A DNA stretch of 64,000 nt from Longispora albida DSM 44784 (GCF_000379825.1 NZ_KB903837.1:70762-134761); one strand, 5' to 3'. Numbered from the stretch's first letter, positions 7,664 through 16,409 are shown. Made by a program: numbers and translations. Notes: generated from the sequence alone by a model not told the origin.

Positions 7664-9175
7664 TCACCGGGCCGGGCAGGACCTGCCGCTGGCCGGGGCG
7701 GTGAGATCGATGAGGTACTGGTGGACGGTGTCGTTGACGCAGGCGGTCTCCGGGTACGCGGTGTGGCCCTCGCCCTCCCAGGTGAGCACCCGGCCGGTGC
7801 CGAGGAGCGCGGCCAGGCTGGCCGTCTGCTCGTACGGCGTCGCCGGGTCGCCCTTCGTCCCGATCACCAGGATCGGCGGGGCTCCGGCGGCCGGCCCGGC
7901 CTCGTAGGGATCGCGCCCGGGGCCCCAGAGGGCGCAGGGCAGCAGGCTGACGGCGAGGTTCGCGCCGAACAGCGGGTACTTGGCCCGCCAGGAACCCTGG
8001 AGCCGCCGGATGTCCTCCACTGTGGACGACTGGCCCTCGTCGGTGCAGTTGATGGCCAGGTTCGCGTCGATGAGGTTGGTGTAGCGGCCGCTGGGGTCGC
8101 GGCTGTAGAACGTGTCGGCGATCCGGAAAAGGCGGGCCGGGTCGCCGGCTCGCAGGTCGGCCAGGGCACGGGCGAGGATGGGCCAGTCCGCCCGCTGGTA
8201 CAGGGAAGCGAGGACGGCGAGCAGGATCCAGCCGGCGGTGGCCTGCCTGCCCTGATGGGCGGACGGCTTCCGGCGGGCGGAGTCCATGAGCGCGATCGTG
8301 GCGGCCTTGGCGTCCGGCCCGATCGGGCAGGACACGGCAGTCTCGGTACACCAGGCCGCGAAGTTGGTGAACGCCCGCTCGAAGCCTGCCGCCTGCCCCT
8401 CGCTGGCGGTGACGAAGTCCTGCCCGGGATCCACGGCCCCGTCGAGCACGGCAGCCCTGACCCGCGACGGGTACTGGTGCGCGTAGACGGCCCCGAGCAG
8501 CGTGCCGTAGGAGTACCCGAGGTAGGTGAGCTTCTCGTCGCCGAGGGCCGCCCGGATCGCCTCCACGTCGTACACGGTCTGCCGGGTCGAGTACCTGCGC
8601 CCGGCCACTGGTGCGCACAACCGGGCGACCTGCCGGGCCATCAGGACGGCCTCGTCGAACTGCGCCTGGGTCACCGGGTCCGGCTCGGCGGCCGCCGACT
8701 CGTCCTTGAACCGGTCCGGGAGGCACGTGACCGGCGAGGACCGGCCGACGCCACGCGGGTCGAAGCCGACGATGTCGAACCGGCGGAGAAGTTCCTCGGG
8801 GGCCGCGGAGGCGAAGTACGCCGCGTAGTCCACTCCCGACGCGCCGGGCCCGCCCGGGTTGATCACGAGCGAGCCGATCCGGTCCCGCTGCCCGGCGACC
8901 CTGGCCCGGATCAGCGCGATGTGCAGCATCTGCCCGCTGCCCGGCTGGGACCAGTCGGCCGGGACGGTCAGCGTCGAGCACTCGACGGTCGCGTTGCGTA
9001 CCTGGCGGATGTCGCGGCACGGGCCCCAGACGAGCGGCGCGCCCGGCTCACGCGGGCCGGACCACCGGGCGTCAGGTGCGCTCGTGCAGCCAGCCACGAG
9101 CGCGGCGACGAGGAGCAGGCAGGCCATGCGGCGGCCCGGCGACAGGCGGCCCGGCCGTGCGGAACGGGGTCTCAC
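7664..9175 (-). CDS. secreted lipoprotein alpha/beta hydrolase, tripeptidyl-aminopeptidase (TAP) type
   Basis: A 503-aa exported hydrolase of the Streptomyces tripeptidyl aminopeptidase / SlpD-SlpE family (peptidase S33), which removes short peptides from protein N-termini outside the cell. The N-terminus is basic and then hydrophobic, ending in a lipobox LVAGC, so it is probably a lipoprotein. Seen: NPGGPGASGV oxyanion-hole segment near 100, DIVGFDPRGVGRS near 130, nucleophile elbow LGYSYGTLLG near 220, and C-terminal TAP-like part with GTKGDPATPYEQ (Asp) and WEGEGHTAYPE (His). Cysteines in the C-terminal part suggest disulfides. The GTG start lies 7 nt after TACCTT. Confidence 0.85.
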   Translation of the reverse strand: MRPRSARPGRLSPGRRMACLLLVAALVAGCTSAPDARWSGPREPGAPLVWGPCRDIRQVRNATVECSTLTVPADWSQPGSGQMLHIALIRARVAGQRDRIGSLVINPGGPGASGVDYAAYFASAAPEELLRRFDIVGFDPRGVGRSSPVTCLPDRFKDESAAAEPDPVTQAQFDEAVLMARQVARLCAPVAGRRYSTRQTVYDVEAIRAALGDEKLTYLGYSYGTLLGAVYAHQYPSRVRAAVLDGAVDPGQDFVTASEGQAAGFERAFTNFAAWCTETAVSCPIGPDAKAATIALMDSARRKPSAHQGRQATAGWILLAVLASLYQRADWPILARALADLRAGDPARLFRIADTFYSRDPSGRYTNLIDANLAINCTDEGQSSTVEDIRRLQGSWRAKYPLFGANLAVSLLPCALWGPGRDPYEAGPAAGAPPILVIGTKGDPATPYEQTASLAALLGTGRVLTWEGEGHTAYPETACVNDTVHQYLIDLTAPASGRSCPAR

Positions 9176-9252
9176 CTGGGAGAAGGTATCAGCGGGACCT
9201 GCCGTTTCCTGGCCTTGGCCACGGCGGGTCTCACGCCACGCGTTGTCGTGCC

Positions 9253-9306
9253 GTCCTGGAGGAAGGTGGAGCGCCCGGGACCGTGGGCGCGTCCTCCACT
9301 TCGGAC
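9253..9306 (-). terminator. long imperfect hairpin
   Basis: GTGGA-GCGCCC pairs with GGGCGC-(GTCC)-TCCAC, and outer GTCC/GGAC extends the stem. It lies 37 nt downstream of the stop of the 67-aa gene on the minus strand, in an otherwise gene-free 167-nt stretch. Confidence 0.5.
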
Positions 9307-9342
9307 GATGGTTCAAGATCTTGGTGGAGATCTTGCTGGTGG

Positions 9343-9546
9343 TCAGCGCAGCGGGTCGCGGCCGGTCACGTCGAAGAGCAGCTGGCGCAGGCCGGTCAGG
9401 TCGGCTGGCGGGGGCGGGTACACCCCCGTGAGGACGGCGGAGATGCAGTCGGACTCGGTGTCGTCCAGCGGGATCTGCCAGCGCCGGCAGTCCGTGCGGA
9501 CGTCGAGGAAGTGGCCGTGGTTGTCGTGGTGCACGAACGCGTACAT
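9343..9546 (-). CDS. 67-aa hypothetical protein under a palindromic operator
   Basis: A small soluble protein starting MYAFVHHDNHGHFLDVRTDCRRW, rich in His and Asp at its N-terminus, with a PPPPADL linker and an amphipathic end. The start is secured by GGGAGG, 6 nt upstream of the ATG. Upstream, TCCCAAATTGGGA overlaps this ribosome binding site, and a second, related half-site lies about 60 bp further on. No family recognised. The strong operator-like sequences suggest a tightly regulated gene. Confidence 0.6.
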   Translation of the reverse strand: MYAFVHHDNHGHFLDVRTDCRRWQIPLDDTESDCISAVLTGVYPPPPADLTGLRQLLFDVTGRDPLR

Positions 9547-9554
9547 GATGTACC

Positions 9555-9630
9555 TCCCAAATTGGGAAACGACATGATGGCGCGAAGGTGACGGCAATCG
9601 TGGGCACAACTTTACGCGTACGTTTCCCAA
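9555..9630. promoter_or_regulatory. operator-like inverted repeats (TTGGGAAACG / CGTTTCCCAA)
   Basis: A perfect 13-bp palindrome TCCCAA-A-TTGGGA (9555-9567) overlaps the ribosome binding site of the 67-aa gene. The longer half TTGGGAAACG (9562-9571) recurs perfectly inverted as CGTTTCCCAA at 9621-9630, next to TTAGG. This looks like a pair of binding sites for a dimeric repressor. Confidence 0.5.
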
Positions 9631-9707
9631 ACTTAGGTTACTTGTACCTTTTGTTACGCACGGGCGGCGCGCGGTGTCGACCTTGGACGGTCGTGGCGGT
9701 CCATCCA

Positions 9708-9713
9708 TAGACT
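9708..9713 (+). promoter_or_regulatory. -10 box TAGACT of a leaderless promoter
   Basis: TAGACT lies 6 nt before the ATG of the GGDEF gene; TTGGAC is found 19 nt further upstream as a possible -35. Confidence 0.5.
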
Positions 9714-9719
9714 GGTGTG

Positions 9720-11180
9720 ATGCCGGGTCTCCATCACGCAGTCCTCGAAGCCGGTGATGCCGCCGTCCTGGTCGTCGACCCCGGTGACCTGGGGGTGCGG
9801 TGGGCCTCGCCTGCGGCCGGCCGGTTGCTCGGCTTACCCGGCGGTGTCTCCGGCCGGTTTCCGGAGCTGGTCGTGGCCGCCGACGCCGCACGGGTCGCCA
9901 CGCTGCTGATGGCGGTGGCCGGGCGGGGCGAGGTCTCGCGGTGCACGTGCGCGGTGCCGGTCGGCGGCTCCGCCGACCGCCGCGTGGATCTCGTGATCCG
10001 TGACCTGAGCGCCGATCCGGAGATCGGCGGGCTGGTGGTCACCGCCTCCGACGTGACGGCGTGGGCCGAGCTGGCCGACCGGCTCGGCGACCGCCTGAAC
10101 ACCGATCCGCTCACCGGCCTGGCCAACCGGATGGGGTTCCTGCCCCGGCTGGAGCAGGCGATCCACAGTGCACACGAGTCGGGGCCGGGGCCGGTGCTGA
10201 TGTTCCTGGACCTCGACCAGTTCAAGTACGTGAACAACCATCACGGGCACGTGGCCGGTGACGAGGTGCTGAGGCAGATCGCCGCCCGGATCGCGGGGGC
10301 TGTCGACGGCCGGGGCACAGCAGCGCGGTTCGGTGGCGACGAGTTCCTGGTGCTGCTTGACCGGTCGGACGCTGAGGAGGCCAGGGCTGCGGCTGACGAG
10401 ATCCTCAGCGCGGTGAGCGTGCCACTCCGCCTGCCGGGTGAGCCGGGTGAGGAGTTCAGTCCGGCCATGTCGGCCGGTGTCGCGCTCGTGCGCCCCCGCC
10501 GCCTGCCGCAGGAGCTGCTGCGCGAGGCGGATCTCGCGATGTACCGGGCGAAGGCCCTCGGCCGTTCCAGGACGGTCGTCTACGACCCGGGCCTCGAAGA
10601 CTGGGAGGAAGCGCGCCACCAGCAGGCCGACCGGCTGGCCGCCCAGGTCGAGCAGCTCCAGTCGGAGAACCGCCGGCTCGCCAGGGCCGCCCTCACCGAC
10701 CAGCGCACCGGCCTGCCGAACAGCGCGGCCTTCGACGCGGACCACGCGCGGGCGCACGACGCCGGAGAGCCGTACAGCCTGCTGCTCATCGATCTCGACC
10801 TCTTCCACTCCTACAACGCGCACTACCTCTACCTCGCGGGCCACGAGACGCTCCGGAAGGTCGGCCAGGCGATCCGGCAGGCCGTCCCGGCGGCCAGGAC
10901 GTACCGCTACGGCGGGGAGGAGTTCGCCGTCCTCCTGCCCGGCACGCGGCTGCCCGGCGCGATGGCGGCCGGCGAGCAGGTCCGGCTGGCCGTCGAGGCG
11001 CTGGGCATCGAGCACTGCGGCAACCCGAGCGGCGTGGTGACTGTGTGCGTCGGCGTGGTGGAGGCCAGCCAGCCGTCCACTGTGACCGATGCCGTCGAGC
11101 AGGCCAGCATCGCCGTACTGGAGGCGAAGGACACCGGCCGCAACCGCACGGTCGGCGCGAAGGTCCCAGTGAGGTCCTAG
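9720..11180 (+). CDS. tandem-GGDEF diguanylate cyclase with N-terminal PAS-like sensor
   Basis: A 486-aa cytoplasmic signalling enzyme predicted to make cyclic di-GMP from two GTP. Residues 1 to about 115 look like a PAS-type sensor (AAVLVVDPGDLGVRWASPAAGRLLGL). The first GGDEF domain starts DPLTGLANRMGF, has LMFLDLDQFKYVNN for metal and base binding, and the intact motif RFGGDEFLVLL at about 204. A second, separate GGDEF domain starts DQRTGLPNSAAF, has LLIDLDLFHSYNA, and the intact motif YGGEEFAVLL at about 398. No RxxD inhibitory site is seen before either motif. Most such enzymes have one GGDEF domain. Codon 39 is TTA, a rare codon in this genome. ATG at 9720 is chosen over the adjacent GTG because of TAGACT 6 nt upstream. 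Confidence 0.87.
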   Translation: MPGLHHAVLEAGDAAVLVVDPGDLGVRWASPAAGRLLGLPGGVSGRFPELVVAADAARVATLLMAVAGRGEVSRCTCAVPVGGSADRRVDLVIRDLSADPEIGGLVVTASDVTAWAELADRLGDRLNTDPLTGLANRMGFLPRLEQAIHSAHESGPGPVLMFLDLDQFKYVNNHHGHVAGDEVLRQIAARIAGAVDGRGTAARFGGDEFLVLLDRSDAEEARAAADEILSAVSVPLRLPGEPGEEFSPAMSAGVALVRPRRLPQELLREADLAMYRAKALGRSRTVVYDPGLEDWEEARHQQADRLAAQVEQLQSENRRLARAALTDQRTGLPNSAAFDADHARAHDAGEPYSLLLIDLDLFHSYNAHYLYLAGHETLRKVGQAIRQAVPAARTYRYGGEEFAVLLPGTRLPGAMAAGEQVRLAVEALGIEHCGNPSGVVTVCVGVVEASQPSTVTDAVEQASIAVLEAKDTGRNRTVGAKVPVRS

Positions 11181-11792
11181 ATGTGGTTCCTGGCCCGGGT
11201 CGGGGTGCTGTGTGGCGTGCTGGCGGCTGCGGCGGCCGAGGCTGGCCTGTTCGTGTACGTCTCCAAGCTCCTGGCGATCGTCGCAGGCCTCTGCGCCGCC
11301 GGGGTACTGACGAAGCTGCTGGATGCTGTGACCAGCAGCGGTGGCCAGGTGATCGTGGCATGGCTGCTGATGATCCTGATACTCGTCCTGGCGCCCGAGG
11401 CGTTACGCGCGCAGGTTCTGCTGGACCGTGGCGTCCAGGTCGAGGCGACGGTGGTCAGCGACTGGTATCTCCACCTCGCTGGCGGTGACGAGGCAGCCGG
11501 GCGCCGCAAGACCATCCGGGTCCGGCAGTGTGTGGTCCGCCTGCCGGACGGGCGCATGCACCCGAAGCGCGTCAGCGACTGCGATACCCCGGTCGGGGAC
11601 CGGATCACCCTGATCGTCGACCCAGAACTGGAACGCATCCCGAGCCAGGGTACGAAAGCGCAGCTGTCCCGTGGCCCTCTGGCGTTCCTGATCACCATCG
11701 GCGTGTTCGCGGCGGTCCTGCTTCTGGGTAAACCTGCCGCCACCCGCCCCGTGGTCTGGCGCTCGGACGAGCCGGTCGACCCCTCCTGGTGA
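11181..11792 (+). CDS. membrane protein coupled to the diguanylate cyclase
   Basis: A 203-aa protein whose ATG directly follows the stop codon of the GGDEF gene, so the two are surely co-translated. It has two or three N-terminal membrane helices (about 1-26, 29-45 and 53-72), a soluble central domain (residues 80-155, with VRQCVVRLPDGRMHPKRVSDC and a paired cysteine) and a C-terminal helix (164-182). The central domain resembles the beta-barrel DUF3592-type domain found in actinobacterial membrane proteins, but I am not sure. Codon 75 is TTA. The tight coupling suggests it serves as membrane partner or target of the cyclase. Confidence 0.7.
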   Translation: MWFLARVGVLCGVLAAAAAEAGLFVYVSKLLAIVAGLCAAGVLTKLLDAVTSSGGQVIVAWLLMILILVLAPEALRAQVLLDRGVQVEATVVSDWYLHLAGGDEAAGRRKTIRVRQCVVRLPDGRMHPKRVSDCDTPVGDRITLIVDPELERIPSQGTKAQLSRGPLAFLITIGVFAAVLLLGKPAATRPVVWRSDEPVDPSW

Positions 11793-11798
11793 CCCTTT

Positions 11799-12728
11799 TC
11801 AGCCTGCCTGCTGGACGGCCAGGCGGAGGGAACGGTGCAGGAGCCGGGCGTCGCCGAGCAGGGCGCGCAGCCGGCGTTCGAGCCCGCCGATCGGCAGGAG
11901 GTTCTGCGGGGCGCGCGGATCCTTGTACGGGCTGGACGCCAGCTTGGGCAGCGTGACCGCCGACAGGCCGGCCAGCTCGACGACGTCGGCGACGGGGAGG
12001 CCAGGCTGGCACTCGACGCGGACGACGCCGGCCCACGGGGAACCGTCGCCGCCGGGCAGCTGGAGGTACCAGGTGTAGCGCTCCCACACGCCGGACAGCT
12101 TGAAGATCGGGGTCCGCTGGCCGGGCGTGAGCCGCCCGACGATGGCCACCTGGGCCGGTGGCAGGTACTGCGTCCGGTGCGTCTTGATGTACCCGAGGGC
12201 CCGGTGCAGCGCCGCCCGCCCGCCGAGCGGGCCGTCCACGATGATCAGGTCGTGGTCGGAGCCGGCGTCGGCAGCCGCCTTGATCTCCAGTTTGCGCAGC
12301 CGGTCCTGGATGGCGGCGACCAGGTACTCCTGGTCGCCGTTGCTGGCCGGGTACGAGGTGTAGACGGCGCCACGGATCGGCGGGATGTCGAGCTGGGCCG
12401 CCGAGAACACGCCGCGTTCGAGGAGCGGCGTGCCGAGCGTGGCACTACCGGCTGCCAGGTCGCACGTGACGACGCCCGCCGCGTACGAGGCGGCGATGCC
12501 CAGGTGGGGCGGCCCGCCGTCACCGGCGTCCCGCCAGACCCGGCCGTCGATCCGCCGGACGCCGTCGACGAGCCGGATGAGCCGGGCCTCGGCGACGGAC
12601 GGCGGGCTGACCGGCTCCCACTCCACCTCCTCGACCTCGGTGTCGACCCGGACTTCCGAGGCCGAGCGCTCGTCGCCGGACAGCGACGAGCCGTACGAGG
12701 GGTCCCAGGTGTCGACGTACAGGCTCAT
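11799..12728 (-). CDS. nurA: NurA-like 5'-3' nuclease
   Basis: A 309-aa protein resembling NurA-domain nucleases, which with the HerA translocase resect DNA ends to give 3' single strands. Seen: RLIRLVDGVRRIDGRVW near 48-64 with the first catalytic Asp-Gly, DHDLIIVDGPLGG near 160 with the second, GYIKTHRTQYLPP near 180, and the C-terminal block DPRAPQNLLPIGGLERRLRALLGD, which I associate with bacterial NurA proteins. It is the third gene of an sbcD-sbcC-nurA operon and its ATG overlaps the sbcC stop by 4 nt, a context that strongly supports the call. A HerA-like ATPase is encoded 6 kb upstream on the same strand. Nuclease activity is inferred. Confidence 0.78.
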   Translation of the reverse strand: MSLYVDTWDPSYGSSLSGDERSASEVRVDTEVEEVEWEPVSPPSVAEARLIRLVDGVRRIDGRVWRDAGDGGPPHLGIAASYAAGVVTCDLAAGSATLGTPLLERGVFSAAQLDIPPIRGAVYTSYPASNGDQEYLVAAIQDRLRKLEIKAAADAGSDHDLIIVDGPLGGRAALHRALGYIKTHRTQYLPPAQVAIVGRLTPGQRTPIFKLSGVWERYTWYLQLPGGDGSPWAGVVRVECQPGLPVADVVELAGLSAVTLPKLASSPYKDPRAPQNLLPIGGLERRLRALLGDARLLHRSLRLAVQQAG

Positions 12729-15145
12729 CCGACCCTCTTCACGGTCGCGCTGACAGCTGACTTGCTGACCTCGAACCGGACGGGGATCCGCTCGGCCAGC
12801 GAGGGTACGTGCGTGACGACGCCGACGAGCCGGTCCCCGCGCGCCGCGAGGTTCTCCAGGGTCGCGGCGACAGTGTCCAGTGTGGCCGCGTCGAGGGTAC
12901 CGAAGCCCTCGTCGAGGATGATCGAGCCCAGGGCGGCCGAGGTCTCCGACATGCCGGACAGCCGCTCGGACAGCGCGAGGGCCAGGGCGAGGGACGCCTG
13001 GAAGGTCTCGCCGCCGGACAGGGTGCGCACGGTCCGGCGCAGGCCGGCGTCGAACTGGTCGACGACGAAGAACTCGCCCTTGTCGTGGCCCAGCTCGTAC
13101 TGCCCGCCGGACAGCTCCAGCAGCAGCGCCGAAGCCCCGTCGACCAGCTGGTCCAGCGCCTCCTCCAGCAGCCAGCGCTTGAAGTTGGTCGCCGTGAGGT
13201 GCTGGGCGAGGGCCCGGGCCGTGCGGGCCTCGGCCTCGTGCCCGGCCCGCTGCTCGCGGAGCTGCCTGGCCCGCTCGGCCGCCTCGGTGAGCCGGTCGAC
13301 GGCGGCCGAGGCGCGTTCGACGGCGACGGCCGCGTCCCGGACGTACTGCCCGCTCGTCGGCACCGCCGCCGCCCGGAACAGGTCCTCCACTGTGGAGCGT
13401 GCCGCCGTCAGGGTCTCGGCCGCCGAGCCGGACGCGGCCAGGGCTGCCTCCCGGATCGCGGTCAGTCCCGTGGTCCGGTCGGCGGCCCAGGCGGTCAGCG
13501 ACTGCCAGGAGCCGGGCAGGTTCTCGCGATCGGGTGCCGGGGGTTCGTACCGCGCGACCGAGTCCCGGGCCCGGTCGTAGTCGCCCCAGGCCCGCTGCAC
13601 GGCCGCGCGCGCGCCGTCAGCCTCGTTCTGGGCAGCCTGCCGGTAGGACCGCAGCTTCCGCAGCTCGACGCCGGACGCCTCCAGCCGCTTGGCCAGATCC
13701 TGCGCGGCGGCCAGAGCCTCGGCCGCGCTGGCCCGGTCCAGCTTGCCCGCGAACCAGGCCTCGGCCTTCGCCATCCGCTCCCGCGCCCCGGCCAGATTCG
13801 CCCGGTGCGTGGTCAGCTCCCGGTCCGACTCCCGCAGCACCCGCTCGGCCTCGCCGTGCGCGGCCCGGGCCGCTGAGAGCCTGCGGTCAGCCTCGGTCAG
13901 CCTCTCACTGTTTTGTACCTGCGGCAGAGAGTGCACTGGCTGCGCGCATACCGGGCAGTCCTCGCCCGTGACCAGGTGCCCGCGCAGCGCTGCGGCCAGC
14001 TCGGCGTCCCGCGCCTTGTCCCGGGCCGCCTCGGCCTGCCGGACCGCGAGGGCTGCCTCTTCCACTGTGGACACCCGGGCGCCATGTGCCTGCTCGGCGA
14101 CCGCGAGAGCGGCAGCGTGCCGGTCGATCTCACCCGGGATCTCGTCGGCCCGGTCGTAGGCGTCGAGGAGCTTCGCGAGGACGGCGGGGTCGCCGGCCGT
14201 GTCCCGGGCGCGGAGCAGCTCCTCCTCGGCCGCCTCACCGCCGCTGACCTCGCGGTCGGCGCGCCGCAGGGCCTCGATGGCCTCCGTCGCGCGTACATCC
14301 AGATGGGTCAGGTTGGGCGGGGTCTGGATGCCGCCGACGGCCCGGAGCTCTTCCTCTGCCCTGCGCAGGTCCTGAGCTGCTGTGGTGGCCGCCTGCTCGG
14401 CGGTCGAGAGAGCCGGCAGCGCGGTGTCGACCTCAGCCGCGAGCATGCTGAGCTGGGCGAGCCTCGCCGTGGCCTGGGCGATCTGGTCGTCGCCCGGCAC
14501 GTCGCCGGACAGCACTGAGTCGATCGCGTGCAGCTTGGCGTCGGCCTCCTGCGCCCGGCTGTTGGCGCGCTCGCGGATCTCGTCGTAGACCCCGAGGCCG
14601 AGCAGGTTGACCAGGATCTGCTGCCGGGTGGCCGGCGTGGCGTGCAGGAACTCGGCGAACGCGCCCTGCGGCAGCAGCACGCACGTGATGAACTGCTCGA
14701 AGGGCAGCCCGACAGCCTGCTCGACAGCCCGGTCCATCTCGGCGGGCGTGCCGGCCAGCACCTCGCCCAGCTGCTCGTCCGTCAGCCCGGTGTCGAGAGT
14801 GGACAGATCGAAGCCGGGATGCAGCCGCTCCAGCCCAGCGTGCTTGGTCTGCACCTGCTTGCCGACCCGCCGCACGACCCGCGAGGCCACGTACCGCTGC
14901 CCGGCCGCCTCGAAGACGAGCCGCACCCTGGCCTCGGCGCTCGACGGGGCCAGCGCGCCCGACACGCTCTTGCGCGGCCAGCGCGGCACCGTGCCGTACA
15001 GCGCGAAGCAGATCGCGTCGAGAAGCGTGGACTTGCCGGAGCCGGTCGGGCCGACCAGCGCGAACAGGTCGGCCCCGGTCAGGTCGAGGGTCGCGTGCTC
15101 GCGGAACACGGTGAAGCCCGCCACGTCGAGCCGCAGCGGCCTCAT
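12725..15145 (-). CDS. sbcC: exonuclease subunit SbcC (Rad50-like ATPase)
   Basis: An 806-aa SMC-type ATPase that with SbcD opens and degrades hairpins and blocked DNA ends. Walker A is GPTGSGKST at residues 32-40, followed by DAICFALYG. A long helical, coiled-coil centre carries the zinc hook GEDCPVCAQPVH near 395-400, through which two molecules join. The C-terminal half has the ABC signature LSGGETFQASLALALALSERL near 710 and Walker B SIILDEGFGTLDAATLDTV near 740. Length is below the roughly 1,050 aa of E. coli SbcC, owing to shorter coiled coils. The start codon overlaps the sbcD stop by 1 nt and its own stop overlaps nurA by 4 nt, so the three are translationally coupled. Confidence 0.93.
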   Translation of the reverse strand: MRPLRLDVAGFTVFREHATLDLTGADLFALVGPTGSGKSTLLDAICFALYGTVPRWPRKSVSGALAPSSAEARVRLVFEAAGQRYVASRVVRRVGKQVQTKHAGLERLHPGFDLSTLDTGLTDEQLGEVLAGTPAEMDRAVEQAVGLPFEQFITCVLLPQGAFAEFLHATPATRQQILVNLLGLGVYDEIRERANSRAQEADAKLHAIDSVLSGDVPGDDQIAQATARLAQLSMLAAEVDTALPALSTAEQAATTAAQDLRRAEEELRAVGGIQTPPNLTHLDVRATEAIEALRRADREVSGGEAAEEELLRARDTAGDPAVLAKLLDAYDRADEIPGEIDRHAAALAVAEQAHGARVSTVEEAALAVRQAEAARDKARDAELAAALRGHLVTGEDCPVCAQPVHSLPQVQNSERLTEADRRLSAARAAHGEAERVLRESDRELTTHRANLAGARERMAKAEAWFAGKLDRASAAEALAAAQDLAKRLEASGVELRKLRSYRQAAQNEADGARAAVQRAWGDYDRARDSVARYEPPAPDRENLPGSWQSLTAWAADRTTGLTAIREAALAASGSAAETLTAARSTVEDLFRAAAVPTSGQYVRDAAVAVERASAAVDRLTEAAERARQLREQRAGHEAEARTARALAQHLTATNFKRWLLEEALDQLVDGASALLLELSGGQYELGHDKGEFFVVDQFDAGLRRTVRTLSGGETFQASLALALALSERLSGMSETSAALGSIILDEGFGTLDAATLDTVAATLENLAARGDRLVGVVTHVPSLAERIPVRFEVSKSAVSATVKRVG

Positions 15146-16275
15146 CAGTGCATCTCCGTGTAGATCTTGTCGAACAGGTCCGCGACGGCCGGGTCGTCGT
15201 GGTTCTGCTCCGTCAGGTACGAGCGGAACAGCTCACGCGCGCTCCGCCCGGCCCGGACGGACCGCTGGGTGCGGGCCGCGTCGGCGAGCACCTCGGGGTC
15301 GATCCGGATGTCGAGCGCGTTCGGCAGCATGGCCTGCACCTCCTCGCGCAGGCCGGCCCGGGGCTTCTCGGTGATGAATACCCGCACCCAGGCGTCGGCC
15401 GTGTCGAGCTCGCGGAGCTGTTCGAGCGTGCCGCGCACGGTCCGCAGCTCCCTGGCCTGCGTCATCGGTACCGCGCGGACCCTGGCCGGGGTGTCGGGCG
15501 TGACCTCCACGATCACGGCACCCGGCGTGTTGTCCGCCTCGCCGAAGTCGATCGCCAGCGGGCTGCCCGAATAGTGCACTTTCGACGGTCCGGGTACCTC
15601 CTGGCGGCGGTGCAGGTGACCGAGAGCGACGTAATGAGTACTCGCGGGGAAGAGGGTGGTCGGGACCGCGTACTGCGCGATCGTGTGCGCCTCCCGCTCC
15701 CCGCCGCCGAGCCGCCCGCCCACGACGGTCAGGTGCGCGGTGATCAGGTTCACCGAGTCGGCGGTCTGGTCCTTGGTCAGCTCCGTGATCAGCCGGCCCA
15801 CGTGGTCGGCGTAGAGCTGGTCGGCCTCCGCGCTGGTCAGGTCGAACATCTCCGTCGCCCGTACCGCGAACCGCTGCGACAGCCACGGCAGCGCCAGGCA
15901 CCGCCACGGCTCGCCGCCCTCCGTGATACCCGTGACGACGAGGTCACGGCTGACCGCGCCCCGGATGTCGATCCCGGCCGCCGTGGCCCAGCCGCGCAGA
16001 GCCTCCAGCTCAGCGCCGTTGTCGTGGTTGCCGGCGATGGCGACGACCGCGCCGGCCCGCCTGCGCAGCGCGCTCAGCGTCCGGATGACGATCCGCTGCG
16101 ACTCGGCACTCGGTGCTGCGGTGTCGTAGAGGTCGCCGGCGACGATCACCAGGTCGGGCCGCTCGGCGTCGGCCAGGTCGACCAGCTCCTTGAGTACCCG
16201 GATGTGCTCCTCGGCCCGGGGGTTGCCCTTGAGGACCTTCCCGACATGCCAGTCGGAGGTGTGGAGGATCTTCAT
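15145..16275 (-). CDS. sbcD: exonuclease subunit SbcD (Mre11-like nuclease)
   Basis: A 376-aa manganese-dependent nuclease subunit. The calcineurin-type phosphoesterase motifs are all present in order: HTSDWHVGK (5-13), VIVAGDLYDTAAPS (44-57), AIAGNHDNG (79-87), LITAHLTVVGG (near 183) and YVALGHLHRRQ (near 217). A C-terminal capping domain follows. First gene of the sbcD-sbcC-nurA operon. The ATG lies after a possible weak -10 (GATACGGC) about 30 nt upstream, and a LexA-box-like sequence lies further up. I found no good ribosome binding site, but the N-terminus fits the family exactly. Confidence 0.93.
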   Translation of the reverse strand: MKILHTSDWHVGKVLKGNPRAEEHIRVLKELVDLADAERPDLVIVAGDLYDTAAPSAESQRIVIRTLSALRRRAGAVVAIAGNHDNGAELEALRGWATAAGIDIRGAVSRDLVVTGITEGGEPWRCLALPWLSQRFAVRATEMFDLTSAEADQLYADHVGRLITELTKDQTADSVNLITAHLTVVGGRLGGGEREAHTIAQYAVPTTLFPASTHYVALGHLHRRQEVPGPSKVHYSGSPLAIDFGEADNTPGAVIVEVTPDTPARVRAVPMTQARELRTVRGTLEQLRELDTADAWVRVFITEKPRAGLREEVQAMLPNALDIRIDPEVLADAARTQRSVRAGRSARELFRSYLTEQNHDDPAVADLFDKIYTEMH

Positions 16276-16348
16276 GCGGATACCGGCCTCATGCCTGCCA
16301 TCGTGCCGTATCGGTGTCGATCACCATCGGCAGGCACGCCGATGTTTT

Positions 16349-16364
16349 TTGAACACATGATCGG
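16349..16364. promoter_or_regulatory. possible degenerate SOS (LexA) box
   Basis: TTGAACACATGATCGG resembles the actinobacterial LexA site TCGAAC-N4-GTTCGA but with mismatches in both halves. It lies between the sbcD operon and the divergent MazG-like gene, where damage control would make sense. Confidence 0.25.
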
Positions 16365-16409
16365 ACCCCGGCCGTGCGGCCGCGCGTACCCGTGGCGGAA
16401 GATCGGTAC

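Noticed and set aside
7130-9577. 815-codon open frame on the plus strand
   Set aside because: Antisense to the GNAT and TAP-peptidase genes; glycine-, arginine- and valine-rich composition without domains, typical of the non-coding frame opposite high-GC genes.
11835-13580. 581-codon plus-strand frame opposite nurA and sbcC
   Set aside because: The minus strand encodes clear NurA and SbcC motifs; this frame has none.
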